A stretch of DNA of 64,000 nucleotides, from positions 3,782,001-3,846,000 of the forward strand of contig NZ_CP155793.1 in assembly GCF_039729145.1 (NCBI RefSeq). The letters run 5' to 3'. Source of the stretch: Microbacterium sp. SY138 (GTDB lineage: Bacteria; Actinomycetota; Actinomycetes; Actinomycetales; Microbacteriaceae). The position numbers and the translations under genes are program-made. The notes under the pieces are model-generated. The model saw nothing but the letters and a program-made list of their open reading frames with translations. It ran no database searches and had not been told where the DNA came from. Numbering within the stretch: the first letter of the stretch is position 1; every line of letters starts with the position of its first letter. This document shows, in pieces, positions 35,021 to 43,311 of this stretch.

Positions 35021-35997
35021 CGCGCGACCTCCTCTTTGCTGTCGGACTGTGTCTGCACGGTTTCGGTGGTGAGGGATTCGCCGATCGCGGGCGACGGCGA
35101 AGACCGGTGGATGAGGTGCGCCGGGCGCACGTACCGGTCGAACCAGCCCACGATCACCGGGGTGGTCTGCTCCCAGTACGCGTCGTAGGCGGCGTAGTGG
35201 GTGGTGTGCCGCTGCATGATGAGCTGCTTCGGTCCGCGTGCCGCCTCGTAAAGCGCCTCGGCGTGGTCGGTCGGGGTGGTGGCGTCGCCTTCGACGCCGA
35301 TCACGAGCAGCGGTGTGGTCAGGCGGCCGGCCGCGTCGATCGGCCGGTACGCGATGATGCCCTCGGCGCACGCGAGCGGCACGGCTGTCGGGATGCGGTC
35401 GTCGACGTCGGCCTTGATCTTCGTCGCCCGACGCTCGGCCGTGGGGATCATGATCTCCTCACGGGGGTGCACGATCCGCCCCTCCCCCGTGGCGACGCGC
35501 AGGCGGCGGTCCTCTTCGAGGGACTTCTGGAAGTCGAGCCACTCGTACTCGCTGCGCATGCGGTGCAGCCAGTCCTCGCCGTCGGCGACCGGCACCTGGC
35601 TGACCGCGGCCTTGATGCGCGGGTCGGCGTCGGCGAGGAGCACGGCGTTGCCGCCCCCGGTGCCGCCGGTGCCGAAGACCCCGATCGCGTCGGCGATCAC
35701 GTCGTCGCGGGTGGTGAGGTAGGTCACGGCGTTCACCAGGTCCTGCAGCTGCCAGGCCGGCGAGAGGTATCCGCGGTCGCCTTCGGAGTCGCCGAAGCCG
35801 CGGTAGTCGATCACGAGCACGGCGAAGCCGGCATCGACCAGCGCCTCGTGGTAGCGCACGTAGAGCTTGGCGTCCTTCAGCCCGAGCCAACCGGGGCCCT
35901 GAACGATCGCGCGGTACGGACCTTGATGATCGGGGGTGCGCCACACGGCGGAGATGCGCTGACCCTCGCTGAAGTACGAGACGGGTGTGGTCTGCAT
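35017..35997 (-). CDS. Alpha/beta hydrolase (S15/acetyl xylan esterase-like) with unusual nucleophile elbow
   Basis: The 326-residue protein has an alpha/beta hydrolase fold with VLVIDYRGFGDSEGDRG near residue 60. The nucleophile elbow, normally GTSxGGG in this group, reads G109-T-G-G-T-G-G-G-N, with no Ser. The His-containing segment HTTHYAAYDAYWEQ and the acid region VIGVEGDATTP are in place. The enzyme may use Thr113, or may not be a serine hydrolase at all. It is the first gene of the operon behind the paired GntR-type operators at 36.1 kb. Confidence 0.8.
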   Translation of the reverse strand: MQTTPVSYFSEGQRISAVWRTPDHQGPYRAIVQGPGWLGLKDAKLYVRYHEALVDAGFAVLVIDYRGFGDSEGDRGYLSPAWQLQDLVNAVTYLTTRDDVIADAIGVFGTGGTGGGNAVLLADADPRIKAAVSQVPVADGEDWLHRMRSEYEWLDFQKSLEEDRRLRVATGEGRIVHPREEIMIPTAERRATKIKADVDDRIPTAVPLACAEGIIAYRPIDAAGRLTTPLLVIGVEGDATTPTDHAEALYEAARGPKQLIMQRHTTHYAAYDAYWEQTTPVIVGWFDRYVRPAHLIHRSSPSPAIGESLTTETVQTQSDSKEEVAR

Positions 35998-36078
35998 GGG
36001 TTCCTCTCGGCTGAACGCGGCGTCGCGATCGGCGATGTGCGCCGCTGCGGTGGGGCGCTCTCCATCCTCGTCGATTTT

Positions 36079-36115
36079 GGATCCAGAATCCAGTATTGAT
36101 TTGGATCCAGTATCC
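36079..36115. promoter_or_regulatory. Paired GntR-type operators
   Basis: GGATCC-A-GAATCC at 36079-36091 and GGATCC-A-GTATCC at 36103-36115, each preceded by TTTT or ATTT, with centres 24 bases apart. They lie between the divergent alpha/beta hydrolase gene (ATG 35997) and the ABC cassette (ATG 36228), and match the motif found near 28.1, 44.3 and 63.0 kb. Confidence 0.75.
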
Positions 36116-36227
36116 GCGCTACCATGACCCCATCGCGTCGACCCGATTGGCCGACGCCGGTGGTCCCGACCTGGACTGCGAACGTGCTCTCTCTTGCGCC
36201 CTTCCCGTCCTCGTCTCCCGGAGAACC

Positions 36228-37223
36228 ATGCCTGCCACCGCCCGCGCCCTCGGCGCCCTCCCCGCCCTCGCCCTGCTCGTCGCCGCCGGACTCAGCGGCT
36301 GCGCCGGCGCGCCGGCGTCATCGGCCGAAGCGCCCGACGCCGAAACCCCCAGCACCGAGCCGATCGTGCTCGACAACTGCGGCACCGAGGTCTCGCTCGG
36401 CGCCACGCCGCAGCGCATCCTCACCGTGAAGTCGTCGACTCTCGAACTCGCGCTGGCCCTCGGCGCCGGGGATCGGATCATCGGCTCCGCCTTCTCCGAC
36501 GGCCCGCTGCCTGACGATCTCGCGGCGGATGCCGAGGACATCCCGGTCGTCTCCGACAAGGTGCCGTCGAAGGAGGCCGTGCTCGACCTCGAGCCCGACC
36601 TGGTGTTCGCCGGATGGGAGTCGAACTTCTCGGTCGACGGCGCCGGTGAGCGAGCCGACCTGCAGAATCTCGGCATCACCACCTACGTCGCCCCCGCGGC
36701 CTGCAAGGCTCCGGCCTACATGCCCGACCCGCTCACGTTCGACACCGTCTTCGATGGCTTCGCGGAGGCCGGCCAACTGCTCGGCGAGACGGAGGCGGCG
36801 AGCGCGCTGATCGCCGAGCAGCGCGCAGAGCTCGACGCGATCACCCCCGACGACCGTGGCCTCACGGCGCTCTGGTACTCGTCCGGCACCGACCAGCCCT
36901 TCGTGGGCGCCGGCATCGGCGCGCCGGAGATGATCATGTCGGCCGCCGGGCTCGAGAACGTCTTCGCCGACGTGCACGACACCTGGACGTCGAGCTCGTG
37001 GGAGCTGATCGCCGAGGCCGACCCCGACGTGATCGTGCTGGTGGACGCCGCCTGGAACACCGCCGCGTCGAAGATCGCGCTGCTCACCTCGAACCCGGTC
37101 ACCGCACAGCTCGACGCGGTGCGGAACGAGCGGTACGTGCTGGTCGACTTCCCGGCGACCGAGGCCGGCATCCGCAACGTGAAGGCCGTGGAATCGATCG
37201 TGACGCAGCTCGGAGAGCAGTGA
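36228..37223 (+). CDS. Putative F420-precursor ABC transporter, binding lipoprotein
   Basis: The 331-residue protein is a BtuF/FecB-like binding protein with a lipoprotein signal ending LSGC. DNCGTEVSLGATPQRILTVK is the typical start of a metal-chelate or cobalamin-type binding domain, and the pattern of two lobes around a rigid helix (FDTVFDGFAEAGQLLGETEA) fits. The cassette of binding protein, permease and ATPase beside cofE and fgd matches that described in Actinobacteria as a putative F420-0 importer. Sequence alone would allow a siderophore or cobalamin transporter; context decides. Confidence 0.75.
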   Translation: MPATARALGALPALALLVAAGLSGCAGAPASSAEAPDAETPSTEPIVLDNCGTEVSLGATPQRILTVKSSTLELALALGAGDRIIGSAFSDGPLPDDLAADAEDIPVVSDKVPSKEAVLDLEPDLVFAGWESNFSVDGAGERADLQNLGITTYVAPAACKAPAYMPDPLTFDTVFDGFAEAGQLLGETEAASALIAEQRAELDAITPDDRGLTALWYSSGTDQPFVGAGIGAPEMIMSAAGLENVFADVHDTWTSSSWELIAEADPDVIVLVDAAWNTAASKIALLTSNPVTAQLDAVRNERYVLVDFPATEAGIRNVKAVESIVTQLGEQ

Positions 37224-38290
37224 GCGTCACGGTTCCGCTGCGCACGGCTCTCCCTGTCGCGGCGGCATCCGCTCCCCACCCCCGGGGACGTACCGTCTCG
37301 GCGATCACGGTGCTGCTGCTCGCCCTGGCGGGATCGGTGGTCGCCGCGGTCGCGATCGGGCCGGCCGACATCGCCCCGGCCGAGCTCGCGGCGAGCGTGT
37401 GGTCGCACCTGACCGGCGCGGCCACAGGCCTCACCCCGCTCCGCGACGCGATCATCTGGGAGGGGCGAGTACCCCGCGTTCTCACGGCCGCGGCGGTCGG
37501 AGGCGGCCTGGCCCTGTGCGGTGCCGTGATGCAGGCCCTCACCCGCAACCCGCTCGCCGATCCCTACCTGCTCGGTCTGTCCTCCGGCGCCTCGACCGGC
37601 GCGGTGATCGTCATCGTGCTCGGTGCGGCGGTGGCACTGCCGTTCGCCGCGTTCGCGGGTGCGCTGCTCGCCCTGACACTCACGTTGGGCCTCGCGCGCG
37701 CGGCCGGTTCCGCAGGAGCCACCGCCGTGGTCCTCGCCGGTCTCGCCGTGTCGGCCGTGCTCGCGGCACTGACCAGCCTCGTGATCTTCTGGAGCGCGAC
37801 GAACGACAGCTACCGTGAGATCCTCAGCTGGCTGCTCGGCTCCCTCGGAGGTGCCGACTGGGCGGACGCCGCCCTCGCCGGGGTCGCCGTGGTGGTCTGC
37901 GCCGTCCCCCTGCTGGCTGCAGCCCGGCCACTGGACACCCTCGTACTGGGTGACACCGCAGCCGAGGCACTCGGCATCCCGGTGACCCGGCTGCGCGTGC
38001 TGCTCTTCGTGTGCACGGCGCTGCTGACCGGAGCGCTCGTGGCGGTGAGCGGGTCGATCGGCTTCGTCGGACTGATCCTGCCGCACGCGGTTCGGGCGGT
38101 CGTCGGCGCCCGGCATCGCGCGCTGCTGCCGGTCTCGTTCCTCGCGGGCGCCGTGTTCCTCATCTGGGCCGACACCATCGCCCGCACCGTGTTCGAGCCA
38201 CGCGAGCTCCCGGTCGGGATCGTCACCGCTTTGATCGGCGGCCCCGTGTTCGCGCTGCTGATGCTGCGTATGCGGAAGAGCCGCGCATGA
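37220..38290 (+). CDS. Putative F420-precursor ABC transporter, permease
   Basis: The 356-residue FecCD/BtuC-type permease has about ten helices. RVPRVLTAAAVGGGLALCGA, MQALTRNPLADPYLLGLSSG and GSIGFVGLILPHAVRAVVG are strong family signatures. GTG at 37220 makes a GTGA overlap with the binding protein. Two copies would form the channel. Proposed substrate, from context, is a deazaflavin such as FO or F420-0. Confidence 0.78.
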   Translation: MSVTVPLRTALPVAAASAPHPRGRTVSAITVLLLALAGSVVAAVAIGPADIAPAELAASVWSHLTGAATGLTPLRDAIIWEGRVPRVLTAAAVGGGLALCGAVMQALTRNPLADPYLLGLSSGASTGAVIVIVLGAAVALPFAAFAGALLALTLTLGLARAAGSAGATAVVLAGLAVSAVLAALTSLVIFWSATNDSYREILSWLLGSLGGADWADAALAGVAVVVCAVPLLAAARPLDTLVLGDTAAEALGIPVTRLRVLLFVCTALLTGALVAVSGSIGFVGLILPHAVRAVVGARHRALLPVSFLAGAVFLIWADTIARTVFEPRELPVGIVTALIGGPVFALLMLRMRKSRA

Positions 38291-39096
38291 CCGGAGTGCG
38301 TGAGGACGGCCTCGATGCCCGACGCATCCGATTCGCGCACGGGGGTCGGATCCTCTGCGACGACATGCACATCACCGCCCCCGGAGGTTCGGTGACCGCT
38401 CTCCTCGGACCCAACGGCTCGGGCAAGAGCACGCTGCTGCGGCTGATCGCCGGAACCCTGCGGGGCGAGGTCGAGACCCTCGCGCTTGACGGCGCATCGC
38501 TGCCGTCGATGCGGCGGCGGGAGCGCGCACAGCGCGTCGCCCTGGTCGAGCAGGAGTGGTCGACCGCCGAGGGGATGACCGGGCGCGACATCGTCGGGCT
38601 CGGACTGCTTCCCCACCGCGGGTGGCTGTCGTTCGAGGGGGCGCAGACGGATGCCGTCGCCACCGATGCGGCTCTCGTCCGCGCGGGGGCGCTCGAGTTC
38701 GCGGAGCGCGATGCCGCGACCCTGTCCGGCGGCGAACGCCAACGGGTGAACCTCGCGAGGGCCCTCGCTCAGCGACCGGCGCTGCTGTTGTGCGATGAGC
38801 CGACGAACCACCTCGATATCCGCGCGCAGCTGGACGCACTCGCCCTCCTCGCGTCCCTCGCGCGCGACGGCATGACCGTGCTGGCTGCTCTGCACGATCT
38901 CAATCACGCGGCGGCATTCGCCGATCGCGTCGTCGTGATCGCCGACGGTCACGTGCAGGCGCAGGGTTCCCCACAGGAGGTGCTGACGCGGGAGCTCATC
39001 GCGCGCGTCTGGCAGGTCGACGCCGAGGTGCTCCTCCGGCCGGGCAGCGATCGTCCACTGATCGTGTTCGATGCGGCTCCCGCCCTCACGCGCTGA
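38287..39096 (+). CDS. Putative F420-precursor ABC transporter, ATPase
   Basis: The 269-residue FecE/BtuD-type ATPase has Walker A GPNGSGKSTLL, signature LSGGERQRVNLARAL, Walker B LLLCDEPTNHLDI and H-loop LAALHDLNHAA. It overlaps the permease by ATGA. It ends 20 bases from the convergent ImmA/IrrE-like gene. Confidence 0.8.
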   Translation: MTGVREDGLDARRIRFAHGGRILCDDMHITAPGGSVTALLGPNGSGKSTLLRLIAGTLRGEVETLALDGASLPSMRRRERAQRVALVEQEWSTAEGMTGRDIVGLGLLPHRGWLSFEGAQTDAVATDAALVRAGALEFAERDAATLSGGERQRVNLARALAQRPALLLCDEPTNHLDIRAQLDALALLASLARDGMTVLAALHDLNHAAAFADRVVVIADGHVQAQGSPQEVLTRELIARVWQVDAEVLLRPGSDRPLIVFDAAPALTR

Positions 39097-39116
39097 CCGG
39101 CTCGGACGATCGGGAT

Positions 39117-39593
39117 TCAGACGAGCTCGGCGGATGCGAACTGCGGAGCGAGGACGAACGAGCCCAAGCGGTGCGCGAGCGCTTCCGCCTCGGCCTCCAG
39201 CGCCACCTGCTCCTGGCAGTCGTCGAGCGCCACGGAGCCGGCACCCCCTCCCACCCCGGCGAGCGCGCATACCTGCGCGGGTTTCCGCAGCTGGTCGAAG
39301 GTCATGGGCAGACTCTCGCATCGCGTGTGCCCGCACAGCAGGTGCGAGAGCTCGTGGATCACCACGTGCAGTCGGTACCACTGCGGATCGGAGCGGCGGA
39401 CCGGAATCCTCGCACGGTCACCGTCGACGAGCAGGAACCGCGGAACGGCCCGCCACTCCTCCTCGTTCAACACGTCGACCTCGATGTCCAGCCCCAGCAG
39501 GGCGGACGCCCGTTCCGTGATGCACTGCATACTCGCGCCGCACTCGACCTCCAACTCTTCGAAGAGCCGGTCCACTCGGCTTCGACCACTCAC
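39117..39593 (-). CDS. ImmA/IrrE-like metallopeptidase domain protein
   Basis: The 158-residue protein has VVIHELSHLLCGH, the HExxH zinc motif of the ImmA/IrrE group (H-E-L-S-H) with a further His, and an acidic later segment (DDCQEQVALEAEAEALAHRL) that supplies the third ligand. These proteins cleave or inactivate phage-type repressors, or act as toxin partners. I chose GTG 39593 because GAGGG precedes it; an ATG at 39677 would add 28 low-quality residues. No XRE partner is adjacent. Its place between the ABC cassette and the F420 operon is unexplained. Confidence 0.75.
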   Translation of the reverse strand: MSGRSRVDRLFEELEVECGASMQCITERASALLGLDIEVDVLNEEEWRAVPRFLLVDGDRARIPVRRSDPQWYRLHVVIHELSHLLCGHTRCESLPMTFDQLRKPAQVCALAGVGGGAGSVALDDCQEQVALEAEAEALAHRLGSFVLAPQFASAELV

Positions 39594-39680
39594 GATTCCC
39601 TCACCCCTCGCACAGCCCGACCCCCTTTCGGCCGGACAACCCTCACAGTGGAGAGACGGCGGTGGGGGCCCGGTCATTAC

Positions 39681-39714
39681 GCCGAAAGACTGGGAACTTT
39701 CGGCCAGTCTTTCG
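39681..39714. promoter_or_regulatory. Overlapping alternative hairpins
   Basis: CGAAAGACTGG (39683-39693) pairs perfectly with CCAGTCTTTCG (39704-39714). A competing hairpin pairs GCCGAAAG (39681-39688) with CTTTCGGC (39697-39704). The element lies 10 bases past the cofD stop and about 90 before the ImmA-like start, so it may be a terminator, an operator or a switch between folds. Confidence 0.6.
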
Positions 39715-39724
39715 AGACCTGTGA

Positions 39725-40753
39725 CTATGACGTTTGGTGCGCGTCGAGCTCAGCTGAGTGGAGAGCCTCGGCGGCGAGAGCCGTCGCAGTGTCGAGATCG
39801 CGCATCCACAGCGGATGCACCGGCGCGCGCAGTCCGGCCGCCTCGAGCCCGCCTGCGAGAGAAGCATCCTCCTCGGCGATGAGCCACGCATCCAACAGTC
39901 CGCCGGCTGCGCGTGCCCCGTAGTGGTGTCCGACCGCGTCGGCGGTGGCGGCGAGACCGATGGCGGCGAGACAGGCGTCGGCCATACCGCGCACGGGCGC
40001 ACCGGCGATGATCGGCGACACCCCGACCACGGCTCCGGGGGCGGCACGTACGGCGTCGGAGATGCCGGGGACCGAGAGGATCGGCCCGAGCGAGACCACG
40101 GGATTCGACGGGGCGAACAGGATGACGTCCGCCGCAGCCAGCGCGTCGACCACTCCGGGTGCGGGCGCGGACTGCGCGATCCCCGGCGCATCGAACCGCT
40201 GCGCCGGGAGGGTCGCACGATGCCGGGTCCACCACTCCTGGAAGTGCATCCGACCCCGGGCGGTGAACACGTGGGTGTCGACTTCGGTATCGGTCATGGG
40301 CAGCAGTCGGATGCCGAGCGGCCATCGGGAGGCGAGGCGATCGACGACCTCGGTCACGGAGGCGCCGTCGCGGAGCCAGCCCGTGCGGGCGATGTGCGCA
40401 CCGAGGTCGAGGTCACCCAACGTGAACCACGGCCAGCCGGCTCCCCATGCCTGCAACTCGGTGGCGACGCGCTCGCTCTCTCCCGCCCTCCCCCATCCGC
40501 GTGCGGTGTCGTTGACACCGGCGAGCGCGTAGATCATCGAGTCGACATCGGGCTGCAGCCGCAGGCCGCTGAGCCACAGGTCGTCGCCGGTGTTGACGAT
40601 CACCGTGATCTCGGCTCGGGTTCCTCCCGCGGCATCCGGCCACCGTCGCCGTGCGGCCTCCCGCACACCGACCACGAACTTCGATCCGCCGACGCCACCG
40701 GCGAGGACGACGATGCGCGGGCCATCGGAGGTGTCGGCGACGCCGCCGGTCAT
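39725..40753 (-). CDS. cofD: 2-phospho-L-lactate transferase (CofD/FbiA)
   Basis: The 342-residue enzyme joins an activated phospholactate or phosphoenolpyruvate group from CofC to FO, making (dehydro-)F420-0. IVVLAGGVGGSKFVVG near residue 14, IVNTGDDLWLSGLRLQPDVDS near 60 and LFAPSNPVVSLGPILSVPGI are diagnostic. It overlaps cofC by ATGA and ends the leftward operon. Its presence shows that FO, not only F420-0, can be completed here. Confidence 0.95.
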   Translation of the reverse strand: MTGGVADTSDGPRIVVLAGGVGGSKFVVGVREAARRRWPDAAGGTRAEITVIVNTGDDLWLSGLRLQPDVDSMIYALAGVNDTARGWGRAGESERVATELQAWGAGWPWFTLGDLDLGAHIARTGWLRDGASVTEVVDRLASRWPLGIRLLPMTDTEVDTHVFTARGRMHFQEWWTRHRATLPAQRFDAPGIAQSAPAPGVVDALAAADVILFAPSNPVVSLGPILSVPGISDAVRAAPGAVVGVSPIIAGAPVRGMADACLAAIGLAATADAVGHHYGARAAGGLLDAWLIAEEDASLAGGLEAAGLRAPVHPLWMRDLDTATALAAEALHSAELDAHQTS

Positions 40754-41421
40754 GAGGCGAGCACCAGCGGTCGGTCGACCAGCGCCGCGGTGCGCGGGCC
40801 CAGTCCGGCACGGCGGGCGGCCCGCAGGTGCTCGGCATGATCGAGGTCACGTCGCAGACCGCTCAAGACGGGAAACCCGACCTCGACGAAGCCGGCCGCG
40901 CGATGTGCGGAGGCCGAGTCCACCCCGAAACACGGAGTGAGGTCGAAACCCGCCCGCGCCGTGGCGAGCACGGTGCCGGTGCCCTCGGCGTCCGGCACGA
41001 ACGCCCGGGAGTGCGAAGAGGCGAACGCGAGCGCCCTGGCCAGCTCGTCGGGGCGCAGCGCCGGCAGGTCGCCGAGCATCACGGCACGAGGGCGCAGGTC
41101 GGGGGCCGCGCTCACGCCGAGCCCGATCGCCGCGGTCAGCCCTTCGCTGCGGTCGCGCACCAGTCGCACCCGCGGCAGCACACGCAGAGCGGTCGCCGTG
41201 ACCTCGTCGCTCGTGACGACGATGACTTCGGCGACGCGCTCGCATGCGGTGGCCGCCTCGACCGTGTCGAGGGCGATCGCGCGGGCGAGGGGCTCGCGAT
41301 CGACGCCGGGGATGCGCAACCGCGACTTGCCGATCTCGGCGCGCTTCACCGGGATCACCACGATCCACTCACGAGCGGGCACTCCCGGCAGCGGCACCCC
41401 GACTCCCGAACCGCGGATCAT
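40750..41421 (-). CDS. cofC: Phospholactate/phosphoenolpyruvate guanylyltransferase (CofC/FbiD)
   Basis: The 223-residue nucleotidyltransferase has WIVVIPVKRAEIGKSRL, the N-terminal GTP-binding pattern, then VIVVTSDE, AAIGLGVSA and RAVMLGDLPALRPDEL with the metal-binding Asp. It makes the activated donor used by CofD. The proposed ATG at 41421 follows fgd by 10 bases; a start a few codons later is possible. Confidence 0.92.
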   Translation of the reverse strand: MIRGSGVGVPLPGVPAREWIVVIPVKRAEIGKSRLRIPGVDREPLARAIALDTVEAATACERVAEVIVVTSDEVTATALRVLPRVRLVRDRSEGLTAAIGLGVSAAPDLRPRAVMLGDLPALRPDELARALAFASSHSRAFVPDAEGTGTVLATARAGFDLTPCFGVDSASAHRAAGFVEVGFPVLSGLRRDLDHAEHLRAARRAGLGPRTAALVDRPLVLAS

Positions 41422-41431
41422 CTCCGTCGCC

Positions 41432-42484
41432 TCACCCGCGCAGTTCGGCAGCGGTGTCGCGCAGTACGGCGGTGTCGCGCAGCCGGGGCGCGATGTCGCG
41501 CTCGAACAGTTGCAGGAACCGGCGCTGGTCGTGACCCGGCGCGTGGAAGACGAGGTGGTTGAAGCCCCAGTCGATGTACTGCTGGATCTCGGCGGCCACG
41601 GCATCCGGGTCGTTCCCGACGATCCAGCGCTTGGCGATGGTCTCGAGCGGCAGCGCATCGGCGGCCTTCTCCATCTCGACGGGGTCGGTGATGTCGTGCT
41701 TCTGCTCCTTCGAGAGCGACAGCGGCGACCAGAAGCGGGTGTTCTCCAACGCCGCCTCCCGGGTCTCCTCGTACGACAGCTTGATCTCGATCATCCGGTC
41801 GTAGTCGTCGAACGAGCGCTCGGACTGCTCGAGCCCCTCTCTCACGGCCGGGAGCAGCTGGTCGACGTAGAGCTCCTGGCCCTTGCCCGAGGTGCAGATG
41901 AAGCCGTCGCCCGCGCGCCCGGCGTAGCGCGCGACCATCGGTCCGCCCGCGGCGATGTAGATCGGGATGCCGCCCTCGGGACGGTCGTAGATCGAGGCGT
42001 CGTGCGTGGAGTAGTACTCGCCGTCGAAGTTCACCCGGTCGCCCGACCACAACGCCCGCATCAGACGCACGGATTCGCGCAGCCGCGCATAGCGCTCCTT
42101 GAACTCGGGCCACTCCTGCTCCCCGGCGCCGCGGAATCCGGTCGCGATCTCGTTCAGCGCCTCGCCAGAGCCGACGCCGAGGATGATGCGGTCCTGGTAC
42201 AGGCAGCCCAGGCTCGCGAACGCCTGCGCGAGCACGGCAGGGTTGTAACGGAAGGTCGGGGTCAGCACCGAGGTGCCGATGCGGATGCTCGACGTGCGCT
42301 CGCCCACCGCCGCCATCCAGGTGAGCGAGAACGGAGCATGGCCGCCGGTGTGGCGCCAGGGCTGGAAGTGGTCGCTCGCGAACACGGACTGCATGCCGTG
42401 CGCCTCGGCCGCGACCGAGATCTCGACCAGCTCCAGGGGGTCGAACTGCTCCGCGCTGGCCTTGTATCCGAGAGTCAGTGTCAT
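41432..42484 (-). CDS. fgd: F420-dependent glucose-6-phosphate dehydrogenase
   Basis: The 350-residue LLM-family enzyme begins [20 protein letters not shown] and matches mycobacterial Fgd1 nearly throughout: [65 protein letters not shown] and [15 protein letters not shown]. It reduces F420 to F420H2 using glucose 6-phosphate, supplying hydride to the other LLM enzymes. An insert (RGAGEQEW) near residue 125 differs slightly from the mycobacterial form. It overlaps cofE by ATGA. Confidence 0.95.
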   Translation of the reverse strand: MTLTLGYKASAEQFDPLELVEISVAAEAHGMQSVFASDHFQPWRHTGGHAPFSLTWMAAVGERTSSIRIGTSVLTPTFRYNPAVLAQAFASLGCLYQDRIILGVGSGEALNEIATGFRGAGEQEWPEFKERYARLRESVRLMRALWSGDRVNFDGEYYSTHDASIYDRPEGGIPIYIAAGGPMVARYAGRAGDGFICTSGKGQELYVDQLLPAVREGLEQSERSFDDYDRMIEIKLSYEETREAALENTRFWSPLSLSKEQKHDITDPVEMEKAADALPLETIAKRWIVGNDPDAVAAEIQQYIDWGFNHLVFHAPGHDQRRFLQLFERDIAPRLRDTAVLRDTAAELRG

Positions 42485-43311
42485 GTCGCATCCTTCGTGT
42501 CGGGTTCCTGCTGTGCGTGTAGGTGCTGTTCCTGGGTGCCGAGGTCTGCGAGCGCAGCGGCGTAACCGTCGCGGTATCCCTGGTCGAGTGCTTCGGCGGT
42601 GCCCAACCAGAAGAGGTCGCGCTCCGCGCCGCGCACGATGCTGGCGGCCCCGGGCAGGGTGAGGGGTCCGACAAGGTCGCCCCGCCCGCGCACCACGGCG
42701 ACCGGGTTGCCGCTCGCCTTGCCCTTGACCAGATCTGCGGCCGCGGCGAGCTCGTCCGCGACACACGGGGTCGTGACGCTCAGGACCTTTCCCGCCTGGT
42801 CGGTCGTGCCACGGAGGTCGGCGATCATGTGCACGCCCCCGCCGCCGATCGCGACGTCGGTCTGCCCTTCGCGCCAGGGACGGCCGAGGGTGTCACTGAG
42901 GATCACGCCCACCTCCGCGCCCGTGGCCGCCCGCAGTCCCGCGGCGAGCGCACGCGCCGAACGGTCGGGGTCTTCGGGGAGCAGCAGCACCCAGCCGTCC
43001 GGGGTGTTGCTGGCATCGACGCCGGCGGCCGCGGCCACCATGCCGAGCCGGTTCTCGACGATGCGCATGGTGTGCCCGTCGAAGGTGCGAGAGGCGACGA
43101 GCCGCACGGTCTCGGCGGTGATGGCCTCTTCGCGGTCGGCGGCCTGTACGTAGCGGCCTTCGGCCTTGGAGACGATCTTCGAGGTGACGACGAGGATGTC
43201 GCCGTGGGCGAGTTCGACGCCGGTCGCGAGGATCAGGGCCACGAGGTCATCACCGGGGTGCACCTCGCCGATGCCGGCGAGGGCGAAGACGGTGATCGCG
43301 GGGGCGCTCAT
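42481..43311 (-). CDS. cofE: F420-0:gamma-glutamyl ligase (CofE)
   Basis: The 276-residue ligase adds gamma-linked glutamates to F420-0. [14 protein letters not shown] near residue 43, [35 protein letters not shown] and [16 protein letters not shown] are the CofE landmarks. It lacks the C-terminal nitroreductase-like domain fused in mycobacterial FbiB, so it is the short archaeal-type form. ATG 43311 gives an ATGA overlap with the LLM gene upstream. Confidence 0.94.
   Translation of the reverse strand: MSAPAITVFALAGIGEVHPGDDLVALILATGVELAHGDILVVTSKIVSKAEGRYVQAADREEAITAETVRLVASRTFDGHTMRIVENRLGMVAAAAGVDASNTPDGWVLLLPEDPDRSARALAAGLRAATGAEVGVILSDTLGRPWREGQTDVAIGGGGVHMIADLRGTTDQAGKVLSVTTPCVADELAAAADLVKGKASGNPVAVVRGRGDLVGPLTLPGAASIVRGAERDLFWLGTAEALDQGYRDGYAAALADLGTQEQHLHAQQEPDTKDAT

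Noticed and set aside
36228..39096. Siderophore or cobalamin importer as the main call for the FecBCD-like cassette
   Set aside because: Family signatures allow it, but the cof/fgd neighbours match the described F420-precursor cassette better. It remains the main alternative.
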